Origin: CAVQGZ01 sp964400785 | Lineage (GTDB): Bacteria > Actinomycetota > Actinomycetes > Jiangellales > Jiangellaceae | Reading direction: 5' to 3' | Length of the DNA: 13,303 nt | NCBI GenBank assembly: GCA_964400785.1 | Contig: CAYNWB010000055.1 | Span: 1-13,303, forward strand | Part shown: in pieces, positions 7,159-13,303 of the stretch | How positions within the stretch are numbered: position 1 is the first letter of the stretch | Layout of the letters: each line of letters opens with the position of its first letter | Notes under the pieces: model-generated | Database searches by the model: none | Told to the model about the DNA's origin: nothing | Seen by the model: only the letters and a program-made list of their open reading frames with translations | Translations under genes and position numbers: made by a program

Positions 7159-8628
7159 ATGACGAGCAGCATCGAGGCGACCAAGCCCACGACCCCCCAG
7201 GTAGCGATCAACGACATCGGGTCGGACGAGGACTTCCTCGCCGCGGTCGACAAGACCATCAAGTACTTCAACGACGGGGACATCGTCGACGGCGACGTCG
7301 TCAAGGTCGATCGGGACGAAGTTCTTCTCGACATCGGCTACAAGACCGAGGGTGTGATCCCCTCCCGCGAGCTGTCCATCAAGCACGACGTCAACCCCGA
7401 CGACGTGGTCGCGGTCGGCGACCACATCGAGGCCCTCGTCCTGCAGAAGGAGGACAAGGACGGCCGCCTGCTGCTGAGCAAGAAGCGCGCGCAGTACGAG
7501 CGGGCGTGGGGCGACGTCGAGCGCATCAAGGAGGAGGACGGTGTCGTCGTCGGCACCGTCATCGAGGTCGTCAAGGGTGGCCTCATCCTCGACATCGGCC
7601 TGCGCGGCTTCTTGCCCGCGTCGCTGGTCGAGATGCGCCGCGTGCGCGACCTGCAGCCGTACGTGGGCCAGCAGCTCGAGGCCAAGATCATCGAGCTCGA
7701 CAAGAACCGCAACAACGTCGTGCTCTCACGTCGTGCCTGGCTGGAGCAGACCCAGTCCGAGGTGCGCACCAACTTCATGTCGCAGCTCGACAAGGGCCAG
7801 ATCCGCAAGGGCGTCGTGTCGTCCATCGTCAACTTCGGCGCGTTCGTCGACCTCGGCGGTGTGGACGGTCTCGTGCACGTCTCCGAGCTGTCGTGGAAGC
7901 ACATCGACCACCCGAGCGAGGTGGTCGCCGTCGGCGACGAGGTGACCGTCGAGGTGCTCGACGTCGACCGCGACCGCGAGCGGGTGTCGCTGTCGCTGAA
8001 GTCGACGATGGAAGACCCGTGGCAGCTGTTCGCCCGCACCCACCAGATCGGGCAGATCGTGCCGGGCAAGGTCACCAAGCTGGTGCCCTTCGGCTCGTTC
8101 GTCCGAGTCGCGGACGGCATCGAGGGCCTCGTGCACATCTCCGAGCTGGCCGAGCGCCACGTGGAGATCCCCGAGCAGGTCGTGCAGGTCGGCGGCGACG
8201 TCATGGTCAAGGTGATCGACATCGACCTCGAGCGCCGTCGCATCTCGCTGTCGCTCAAGCAGGCCAACGAGGGTGGCGTCGCCGAGGTCGTCGAGGAGTT
8301 CGACCCGACGCTGTACGGCATGGCGGCCAGCTACGACGACCAGGGCAACTACCTCTACCCCGAGGGCTTCGACCCCGAGACGAACGAGTGGCTGCCCGGC
8401 TACGAGAAGCAGCAGGCCGAGTGGGAGCAGCAGTACGCCCAGGCGCACGCCCGCTGGGAGGCCCACCGCAAGCAGGTCGAGGATTCGAAGCAGGCCGACG
8501 TCGAGGCGGCGGCCGGCTCGTCGTACTCCTCCGGCGGAGAGGTCGAGGCGAGCGACGACCGCAGTGCCGGGACGCTCGCGTCCGACGAGGCTCTGCAGGC
8601 GTTGCGGGAGAAGCTCACCGGCGCCTGA
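7159..8628 (+). CDS. rpsA: 30S ribosomal protein S1
   Basis: This 489-residue protein binds mRNA on the small ribosomal subunit and helps translation initiation. Four S1 RNA-binding domains are visible at about 41-110, 128-195, 212-280 and 298-366. Characteristic phrases include KVDRDEVLLDIGYKTEGVIP, VNFGAFVDLGGVDGLVHVSE and VPFGSFVRVADGIEGLVHIS. An acidic, Glu/Gln-rich tail follows and ends in ALREKLTGA, as in mycobacterial RpsA, which it matches closely in length and sequence (actinobacterial S1 has four domains where E. coli has six). ATG at 7159 (MTSSIEATKP) is chosen because homology starts within about ten residues; the frame stays open upstream, but that part has no family resemblance. 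The next gene starts two bases after the stop. Confidence 0.98.
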   Translation: MTSSIEATKPTTPQVAINDIGSDEDFLAAVDKTIKYFNDGDIVDGDVVKVDRDEVLLDIGYKTEGVIPSRELSIKHDVNPDDVVAVGDHIEALVLQKEDKDGRLLLSKKRAQYERAWGDVERIKEEDGVVVGTVIEVVKGGLILDIGLRGFLPASLVEMRRVRDLQPYVGQQLEAKIIELDKNRNNVVLSRRAWLEQTQSEVRTNFMSQLDKGQIRKGVVSSIVNFGAFVDLGGVDGLVHVSELSWKHIDHPSEVVAVGDEVTVEVLDVDRDRERVSLSLKSTMEDPWQLFARTHQIGQIVPGKVTKLVPFGSFVRVADGIEGLVHISELAERHVEIPEQVVQVGGDVMVKVIDIDLERRRISLSLKQANEGGVAEVVEEFDPTLYGMAASYDDQGNYLYPEGFDPETNEWLPGYEKQQAEWEQQYAQAHARWEAHRKQVEDSKQADVEAAAGSSYSSGGEVEASDDRSAGTLASDEALQALREKLTGA

Positions 8629-8630
8629 GC

Positions 8631-9302
8631 GTGGCCGGTCTGCGCACCACCCGGTGGGTGCTGGGCGTCACGTCGGCGCTGGCCGTGCTGTCGGTGCTCG
8701 GCCAGTACCCGCAGAGCCTGGCCGAGGGCGAACGCGGTTTCGTCTTCGAGACGATCGAGTACTTCAGCTACTTCACGATCGTCAGCAACATCGTCGTCGC
8801 CGTCAGCACGGGGCTGTTCGCCGCCGACCCTGCTCGTCGTGAACGATGGGCCGGCGCGCTGCGGATGGCCGGCGTGGTGATGATCACCGTCACCGGCATC
8901 GTGTACCACGTGCTGCTCGCGGCCGACAACGACCCGACCGGCATCGGCCTGGTGACCGACCTGGGACTGCACACCGTCGTGCCTGTCGTGACCGTCGTCG
9001 GCTGGGTGGTCGTCGGCCCGCACCGGCAGTTCGGTGCGCACACCCTGGCGTTGGCCATGATGCTTCCGCTCGCCTGGTTGACCTACGCCCTCGTGCGCGA
9101 GGCGGTCGTCGGTGAGGCCCTGTACCCCTTCATGTCCGTCGCGGAGAACGGCGGCGCCCAGGTGGCGCTCACGTTGGGTGCGATCACCCTGTTCGCGCTC
9201 GTGCTGGGAGCCCTCGTGCTCGCCGGCGACCGCTGGCTGCCGTCCCCGGCTACGTCTTCGGCAGCAGCAGCACGACCAGAGGCAGCGTCCCCAGCACCAT
9301 GA
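8631..9302 (+). CDS. Pr6Pr-family small integral membrane protein
   Basis: A 223-residue protein with about six membrane helices. FETIEYFSYFTIVSNIVV near residues 38-55 is the hallmark of the Pr6Pr (FAR-17a/AIG1-like) family. Further conserved spots are GIVYHVLL and the LHTVVPVVTVVGW stretch. The tail is Ala/Pro/Ser-rich. GTG at 8631 is two bases after the rpsA stop; no clear ribosome site is present, so translational coupling to rpsA is likely. The 3' end overlaps the convergent AbrB-type gene by 53 bases. Members of this group are mostly uncharacterised; remote eukaryotic relatives hydrolyse fatty-acid esters of hydroxy fatty acids, but the active Thr/His pair cannot be assigned from reading alone, so no function is claimed. 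Confidence 0.85.
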   Translation: MAGLRTTRWVLGVTSALAVLSVLGQYPQSLAEGERGFVFETIEYFSYFTIVSNIVVAVSTGLFAADPARRERWAGALRMAGVVMITVTGIVYHVLLAADNDPTGIGLVTDLGLHTVVPVVTVVGWVVVGPHRQFGAHTLALAMMLPLAWLTYALVREAVVGEALYPFMSVAENGGAQVALTLGAITLFALVLGALVLAGDRWLPSPATSSAAAARPEAASPAP

Positions 9303-9741
9303 GCAGCCGGACGAGGTGGAACAACGCCACCTCGGCAGGCGCCACACCGCGGTCGACGGCCACCGCGATGACCGCCGACAGCGCCCCCGGCGAGGTCGCG
9401 AGCACGTCGTCGGCCGGTGCCACGCCGAACCAGCGCAGCGCCAGCGCTATCGCGATCCCGGCGAGGATGATCGCCACCGAGGCGATCACCGCCGGCAGCA
9501 GCAGTGCCCGCAGGTCGGCGAGCACCGCGCGGGTGACGCCGGCACCGATCACGGCTCCGAGCACGACCAGCGCCGCGTCCTGAGCCAGCGGCGGCACGGG
9601 GACGGCCTCGCCGGCGCGCAGCACGGTGAACAGGGCGGCTCCGAGCATCGCGCCGAGGGCGAGTCCGCCCTGCAGTCCGGTCAGGCGCAGCAGCACCCCG
9701 CCGGCGGTGGCGGCGACGAGCACCCCGAGGAACGACGTCAT
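9250..9741 (-). CDS. Half-size AbrB-type membrane protein
   Basis: 163 residues, five to six hydrophobic segments. The N-terminal part (GGVLLRLTGLQGGLALGAMLGAAL, read in pieces) and the C-terminal ATSPGALSAVIAVAVDRG followed by ALFHLVRLLMVLG are typical of the AbrB/PF05145 membrane family (often misnamed ammonia monooxygenase). Full members such as E. coli AbrB have two such modules in about 350 residues; here only one is present, so it probably acts as a dimer. ATG at 9741 overlaps the TGA of the ligase gene upstream by ATGA, and AAGGAG (9749-9754) lies inside that gene's end with a good spacing. It is therefore the second gene of a two-gene unit. The family's function is not established. 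Confidence 0.85.
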   Translation of the reverse strand: MTSFLGVLVAATAGGVLLRLTGLQGGLALGAMLGAALFTVLRAGEAVPVPPLAQDAALVVLGAVIGAGVTRAVLADLRALLLPAVIASVAIILAGIAIALALRWFGVAPADDVLATSPGALSAVIAVAVDRGVAPAEVALFHLVRLLMVLGTLPLVVLLLPKT

Positions 9742-10970
9742 GGCTGCTCTCCTTCGTCCAGTCCCAGCACGGCGGGCAGGTCGAGCCGACGAACCTTGCC
9801 CGTCGACGTGCGCGGCAGGTCGTCGACGGTGACGTAGAGCTTCGGACGTTTGGCAGGGGCCAGCCGCTGCCTCGCCCAGGCACGCAGCGCGTGCTCGTCG
9901 ACGTCACCGATCACCGCTGCGCAGACCCGCTGGCCCCAGCGTTCGTCCGGCAGCCCGAACACCGCGGTCTCGCGCACCCCGGGCAGCTCGGCCAGGGCGG
10001 CCTCGACCTCGGCCGGGTAGACGTTGACGCCGCCCGAGATCACGAGGTCGTCGCGTCGCCCGTCGAGGTAGACGTAGCCGTCGTCGTCGATGCGACCGAG
10101 GCGGCTCTCGTCGTCGGTGGACAGGCGCCGGCCGGGCCTGGCCCGGCCCACCGTGCCGGGACGGGCCTGCCACTCTGCCCCCGAGCAGGCCGTGAACTGT
10201 CCCTCGGTGGAGCCGTAGAACTCCCAGACCGAGCCGTCCGGCAACGCCGCGAGGGTCTGGCGCTTGATGGCCGGCGGGCAGGCCGCGCCGGCGTGCGCCA
10301 GCAGGCGGAACGAGTCGGTGGGGGGAAGGCCCGCCGCGAGCAGCCGGCTCAGGTGCGCAGGGACGACGAACGTCGAGGTAGGCCGCTGGTGCCGCACCGC
10401 CTCGGCCCACGTGTGCGCGTCGAACGGCCCGACCAGCACGACCGATCCGCCGCACAGCAGGGTCGTCAACGCGAACCGCAGAGGCGCCGAGTGGTGCAGA
10501 GGAGACGTGACCAGGTGCGTGTCGTCGGCGGTGATCGCCCAGAAGTCGCGTTCGTCACGAAACAGGGCCGTCGCGCCTGTCTCGTCCAGAACCCCGCTGA
10601 ACACGCCCTTGGGCCGTCCCGTCGTGCCGCTCGTGTAGTGCATGGGGCGTGCCAGGGGGACGTCTGCGAGCTCGACCCCTGTCGTCGTGACGTCCAGCAG
10701 CTCGGTCAGGGCAGAAGGGGAGTCGAGCACGATCGACGGGTCTGCGTCGTCGAGCAGTGGTCGTCGTTCGCCCTCGGTCAGCGCGGGGTCGAGAGGCACC
10801 GGGACGACACCCGTCAGCAGGCAGCCGGTCACCACGGCCAGGTAGTCCGGTGAGCCTGGGGTGAGCAGCACGACGCGGTCTCCGGACGAGACTCCGCGTG
10901 CGCGCAACGCCGAGGCGGCGCGCGCGGCGAGGTCGCGCACCGTGACCGCGTCCACGACGATGGGCTGCAC
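9738..10970 (-). CDS. AMP-forming acyl-CoA ligase (acyl-adenylate enzyme), short form
   Basis: This 410-residue cytoplasmic enzyme activates a carboxylic acid with ATP and passes it to CoA. The phosphate-binding motif YTSGTTGRPKG is at 112-122. YGSTEGQ (motif A5), YLDGRRDDLVISGGVNVYP (A7-A8) and RTSTGKVRR with the catalytic Lys392 (A10) are all present, so it should be active. The N-terminal part is short compared with about 500-residue relatives. GTG at 10970 is chosen because GAGAGG (10980-10985) precedes it by nine bases; the frame is open further back into the divergent lipoprotein gene, where the residues look unlike the family. Substrate unclear: MenE-like or fatty-acid ligase are both possible, since no other pathway gene is nearby. 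It is co-transcribed with the AbrB-type gene. Confidence 0.88.
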   Translation of the reverse strand: MQPIVVDAVTVRDLAARAASALRARGVSSGDRVVLLTPGSPDYLAVVTGCLLTGVVPVPLDPALTEGERRPLLDDADPSIVLDSPSALTELLDVTTTGVELADVPLARPMHYTSGTTGRPKGVFSGVLDETGATALFRDERDFWAITADDTHLVTSPLHHSAPLRFALTTLLCGGSVVLVGPFDAHTWAEAVRHQRPTSTFVVPAHLSRLLAAGLPPTDSFRLLAHAGAACPPAIKRQTLAALPDGSVWEFYGSTEGQFTACSGAEWQARPGTVGRARPGRRLSTDDESRLGRIDDDGYVYLDGRRDDLVISGGVNVYPAEVEAALAELPGVRETAVFGLPDERWGQRVCAAVIGDVDEHALRAWARQRLAPAKRPKLYVTVDDLPRTSTGKVRRLDLPAVLGLDEGEQP

Positions 10971-11010
10971 GGGTCTGTTCCTCTCGATCGTGGCGTTTCG
11001 GCCGCGCCAT

Positions 11011-11033
11011 GTGTCGGAGTCGTCGCCTACCGT
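11011..11033 (+). promoter_or_regulatory. PafBC/RecA-NDp-like promoter of the lipoprotein-coaE unit
   Basis: GTGTCGGAG (11011-11019), eight bases, then TACCGT (11028-11033). The mycobacterial DNA-damage consensus is TTGTCRGTG-N8-TANNNT; seven of the nine upstream bases, the exact spacing and the -10 pattern agree. Seven bases separate TACCGT from ATG at 11041, so the transcript probably starts at the start codon. The uvrB promoter in this window has the same layout. Confidence 0.6.
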
Positions 11034-11040
11034 GGGTGTG

Positions 11041-11694
11041 ATGAGGGGACGAGCAACGCTGTGGCGGCACGTCGGCGTGGGCCTGGCCACCGTAGCGCTG
11101 CTGGCGGGGTGCACCTCGCAGCAGGAGTCCCCGGACGCCGCGAGCGAGCTGCTGTTCAGTCCCGAGGCGACGGCCGACGCCACGGCAAGCCCGACTCCGA
11201 CGGTCACGCCCGAGGCCACGTTGCCCGCGCTGGCGAACGACTGTCGCGGCGTGATCCGCACCGAAGACCTGGTGACGATCGTCGCGGTGCCGTTGCCCGG
11301 CGAGACGACGTTCGTGTTCGCCGACGCGCTGCCCGACATCGGACGAACCGGTCGGGTCACCTGTGGGTACGGCGACGAGGGAGACGGCCCCAAGGTCGAG
11401 GTGACGATCAACGACTACGAGAGCGAGCAGGCCGCAGCCGACCGTATCGACGTGACGCTGCAGGCCGCCACCGAGCGGGGCAACGAGATCACCCCGCAGG
11501 CCGTCGGCCCCTACGACGGGTACGTCATCGGCGACTCCGACGACGTGTCGATCGTCGTCGACGCGGGCACGCGCACGGTGGTGGTCACCATGAACCGCGG
11601 GCTGGTCGGCGATGCGGCCGAGGTCGTCGTGCTCGAGCGGCTCGCCGCCACCGTCCTGGGGCTGCCCACCGAGGCCCAGCCGCTGGAGCCCTAG
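11041..11694 (+). CDS. Secreted lipoprotein of unknown function
   Basis: 217 residues. Basic start (MRGR), hydrophobic stretch and lipobox LLAGC with Cys24 mark a lipid-anchored exported protein. A Ser/Thr/Pro/Ala linker follows (about 33-60), then a folded domain of about 150 residues with two cysteines (Cys68 in NDCRG, Cys108 in VTCGYG) that may form a disulfide. The phrases VEVTINDYES and SIVVDAGTRTVVVTMNR suggest beta strands. I do not recognise the domain; mycobacterial and streptomycete DUF3558-like lipoproteins have a similar plan. ATG at 11041 is chosen over the adjacent GTG at 11038 because it lies seven bases after the -10, fitting leaderless translation; no ribosome site is seen. 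It overlaps coaE by one base and is divergent from the ligase gene. Confidence 0.85.
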   Translation: MRGRATLWRHVGVGLATVALLAGCTSQQESPDAASELLFSPEATADATASPTPTVTPEATLPALANDCRGVIRTEDLVTIVAVPLPGETTFVFADALPDIGRTGRVTCGYGDEGDGPKVEVTINDYESEQAAADRIDVTLQAATERGNEITPQAVGPYDGYVIGDSDDVSIVVDAGTRTVVVTMNRGLVGDAAEVVVLERLAATVLGLPTEAQPLEP

Positions 11695-12311
11695 TGGGGC
11701 CGGGCCGGGCGGGGTGCCGGGTCGGCTTGACCGGCGGCATCGGGTCGGGCAAGAGCTCAGTGGCGCAGCTGCTGCGTGACCTCGGGGCCACGGTGGTCGA
11801 CGCGGACGTGCTGGCGCGCGAGGTGGTCGCGCCGGGCACCGAGGGTCTGGCGCAGGTCGCGCGCACGTTCGGGCCCCAGGTGATCGGGTCGGACGGCGCG
11901 TTGGACCGCGAGGCGATGGCCGAGGTGGTGTTCGCCGACCCCTCCGCCCGGCAACGGCTCGAGGCGATCATCCACCCTCGGGTGCGTGCTCGGGCGACCG
12001 AGATCGAGGCGGCTGCTCGGGCGGGCGACCCCAGGGCCGTCGTCGTGCACGACGTGCCCCTGCTGGTCGAGACGGGCCAGCAGCAGTCCTACGACGTCGT
12101 GCTCGTGGTCGACGTCGAGCCCGAGGTGCAGGTTCGTCGCCTCGTCGAGCAGCGCGGCATGGCGCAGGAGCAGGCACGGGCGCGCATCGCCGCGCAGATC
12201 GACCGGCAGGCGCGCCTGGCCGCGGCCGACGTGGTGATCGACAACAGCGGTACGCGCGACGACCTGGCGCGGCGTGTGCGTGAGGTGTGGCACGAGCACC
12301 TACTCTGCTGA
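11694..12311 (+). CDS. coaE: Dephospho-CoA kinase
   Basis: 205 residues. It performs the last step of coenzyme A synthesis, adding phosphate from ATP to the 3'-hydroxyl of dephospho-CoA. Visible motifs: the P-loop GGIGSGKSS (14-22, Lys20), VVDADVLARE (nucleobase/CoA region), IIHPRVR and HDVPLLVE, the family signature, followed by VVDNSG-like DVVIDNSGT. Length is as usual for the single-domain bacterial enzyme (some actinobacterial forms carry an extra C-terminal domain, absent here). GTG at 11694 shares one base with the lipoprotein stop (TAGTG), with GGAG (11685-11688) five bases upstream. It should thus be transcribed from the lipoprotein promoter. Confidence 0.97.
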   Translation: MGPGRAGCRVGLTGGIGSGKSSVAQLLRDLGATVVDADVLAREVVAPGTEGLAQVARTFGPQVIGSDGALDREAMAEVVFADPSARQRLEAIIHPRVRARATEIEAAARAGDPRAVVVHDVPLLVETGQQQSYDVVLVVDVEPEVQVRRLVEQRGMAQEQARARIAAQIDRQARLAAADVVIDNSGTRDDLARRVREVWHEHLLC

Positions 12312-12353
12312 GACGTCCGTAGCCAGGGACGTGTCTGCGAAAGGGGTTCAGCC

Positions 12354-12923
12354 ATGTCGGTCGTCGCCAGTGGAGTCAGTCTCGAACGTTCCCGATCGGG
12401 GTGGGACATCGTCTGGGGGATCCTGCTGATGGTCGCCGGGGTGGTGATCCTGGCCCACGCCGTCGCCGCCACCGCCGTCTCGGTGTTCTTCCTGGGGTGG
12501 CTCGCCGTGACCGGTGGCGTGGTGGGGCTGGTCGCCGGCCTGTTCCGCATCGGCAAGGGCGGCTTCTGGCCGGCGATCATCTCGGGGGCCCTGCTGCTCG
12601 TCCTCGGCATCGCCATCCTGCGCAACCCCGCGGCATCGGCGGTCACCTTGACCCTGCTGGCGGGCACGCTGTTCCTGATGGGTGGCGTCATCAGGCTGGT
12701 CGCAGCGTTCCAGGTCGACCAGAACCGCGGCATCATGGTGTTCTCCGGACTGGTCTCGCTGGTGCTCGGCCTGCTCGTCGTGCTGAACCTGTTCGAGGCG
12801 TCGTTCGTGCTGCTCGGGGTTCTGCTCGGGGTGCAGGCCCTGACCGATGGCCTCACCATGCTCGTGCTCGGCCGGTGGCGCGTGGTCGACCGCACGGTGA
12901 CCGTGGTGCAGACGCCGGGCTAG
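12354..12923 (+). CDS. HdeD-family (DUF308) membrane protein
   Basis: 189 residues with six hydrophobic segments in three helix pairs, each in the family style: GILLMVAGVVILAHAV, then ISGALLLVLGIAILRNPAAS, then FSGLVSLVLGLLVVLNLFEA. The RNPAAS and the Gly-rich helix starts are typical of HdeD. E. coli HdeD helps cells survive acid at high density, but the role in actinobacteria is unknown. ATG at 12354 is supported by GAAAGGGG (12339-12346) seven bases upstream. It follows coaE by 42 bases and may be in the same unit; no clear promoter is seen in the gap. Confidence 0.93.
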   Translation: MSVVASGVSLERSRSGWDIVWGILLMVAGVVILAHAVAATAVSVFFLGWLAVTGGVVGLVAGLFRIGKGGFWPAIISGALLLVLGIAILRNPAASAVTLTLLAGTLFLMGGVIRLVAAFQVDQNRGIMVFSGLVSLVLGLLVVLNLFEASFVLLGVLLGVQALTDGLTMLVLGRWRVVDRTVTVVQTPG

Positions 12924-12945
12924 CTCGAGACGCTCGGATCGGCTT

Positions 12946-12968
12946 GTGTCGGCGGTCGCACGTACCGT
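12946..12968 (+). promoter_or_regulatory. PafBC/RecA-NDp-like promoter of uvrB
   Basis: GTGTCGGCG (12946-12954), eight bases, then TACCGT (12963-12968), matching TTGTCRGTG-N8-TANNNT in seven of nine upstream bases with exact spacing. TACCGT lies seven bases before GTG at 12976, which fits a leaderless transcript. A DNA-damage promoter fits the repair role of uvrB. No palindromic LexA box is seen in the 52-base gap. Confidence 0.65.
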
Positions 12969-12975
12969 GTGAGGC

Positions 12976-13303
12976 GTGCGACCAGCCTCCGACATCCGAC
13001 GGCGAGTGGCGCCGTTCCGCGCGGTCACCCCGTACGAGCCGGCCGGTGACCAGCCGGCGGCCATCGACGCGCTCGAGCGTCGGGTAAGGGCGGGGGAGCA
13101 GCACTCCGTCCTTCTGGGTGCCACGGGCACCGGCAAGTCGGCGACCGTGGCCTGGCTGGTCGAGCGACTCGGCCGACCGACCCTGGTCATGGAGCCGAAC
13201 AAGACGCTGGCGGCGCAGATGGCCAACGAGCTGCGTGAGATGTTCCCCGACAACGCCGTCGAGTACTTCGTCAGCTACTACGACTACTACCAGCCCGAGG
13301 CCT
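12976..13303 (+). CDS. uvrB: UvrABC system protein B (N-terminal part)
   Basis: The first 109 codons are present; the frame runs off the right edge. UvrB is the helicase-like core of nucleotide excision repair: it receives damaged DNA from UvrA and recruits UvrC. Seen here: the actinobacterial start RPASDIRRRVAPF, YEPAGDQPAAI (nucleotide-binding Q-region), Walker A GATGTGKS (Lys54), NKTLAAQMANELREMFP, and the start of the DNA-clamping beta-hairpin region YFVSYYDYYQPEA (97-109). GTG at 12976 matches family N-termini and sits seven bases after a -10 hexamer. The gene follows HdeD by 52 bases but has its own promoter. Confidence 0.98.
   Translation, partial: MRPASDIRRRVAPFRAVTPYEPAGDQPAAIDALERRVRAGEQHSVLLGATGTGKSATVAWLVERLGRPTLVMEPNKTLAAQMANELREMFPDNAVEYFVSYYDYYQPEA

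Noticed and set aside
5174..7162. 662-residue plus-strand open frame across the heptad-repeat gene and the antiporter
   Set aside because: It runs through two well-supported genes in other frames and has Arg/His-rich low-complexity composition.
10971..11411. N-terminal extension of the acyl-CoA ligase into the divergent lipoprotein gene
   Set aside because: The residues there are the reverse of the lipoprotein's coding sequence; the GTG at 10970 has a good ribosome site.
12313..12332. ACGTCC...GGACGT inverted repeat between coaE and the HdeD-type gene
   Set aside because: Six base pairs around an eight-base gap with no T-run is too weak to call a terminator or operator.
1..13303. CRISPR arrays, tRNA or rRNA genes, transposases, attachment sites
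   Set aside because: None seen. The only repeat array is the symmetric ladder at 245-422, which has inverted halves and no constant-repeat/variable-spacer pattern.

Overview
The window is very GC-rich and gene-dense. It carries rpsA, coaE and uvrB in the order typical of Actinomycetota, with GTG starts and stop/start overlaps. The ribosomal protein S1 closely resembles the mycobacterial form, so a high-GC actinobacterium is secure. A Micrococcales-type organism is only a guess.

Left part (1-5904), envelope module: the window opens in the last 78 codons of a membrane-anchored protein whose tail (LPYGxPQGA motif, final membrane helix) matches the tail of the large heptad-repeat protein at 3424-5904. 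Between them is a 315-base non-coding stretch. It holds a symmetric six-unit inverted-repeat ladder, a perfect 17-bp hairpin and a second 13-bp inverted repeat. Next comes an MMPL-family (RND-like) transporter with an unusual six-helix C-terminal extension. It overlaps the heptad-repeat partner by ATGA. The two products probably work as one export or envelope unit, and the fragment at the left edge implies a second, tandem copy.

Middle (5828-9741): a Ca/Na-type antiporter on the minus strand overlaps the end of the heptad-repeat gene. A clear TTGACC-N18-TACTCT promoter and a leader of about 165 nt precede rpsA. A small Pr6Pr-type membrane protein follows rpsA two bases after its stop. It converges on, and overlaps, a minus-strand pair made of an AMP-forming acyl-CoA ligase and a half-size AbrB-type membrane protein.

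Right part (11010-13303): a lipoprotein and coaE overlap by one base (TAGTG) and are probably co-transcribed. An HdeD-type membrane protein and the start of uvrB follow. The promoters of the lipoprotein-coaE unit and of uvrB share the same layout: gTGTCGGnG-N8-TACCGT-N7-start codon. This matches the actinobacterial PafBC/RecA-NDp DNA-damage promoter and places each start codon where transcription should begin. The lipoprotein and coaE may therefore be in the same damage response as uvrB.

Most interesting: the duplicated MMPL plus heptad-repeat module, the symmetric repeat ladder with competing folds, and the paired PafBC-like leaderless promoters.
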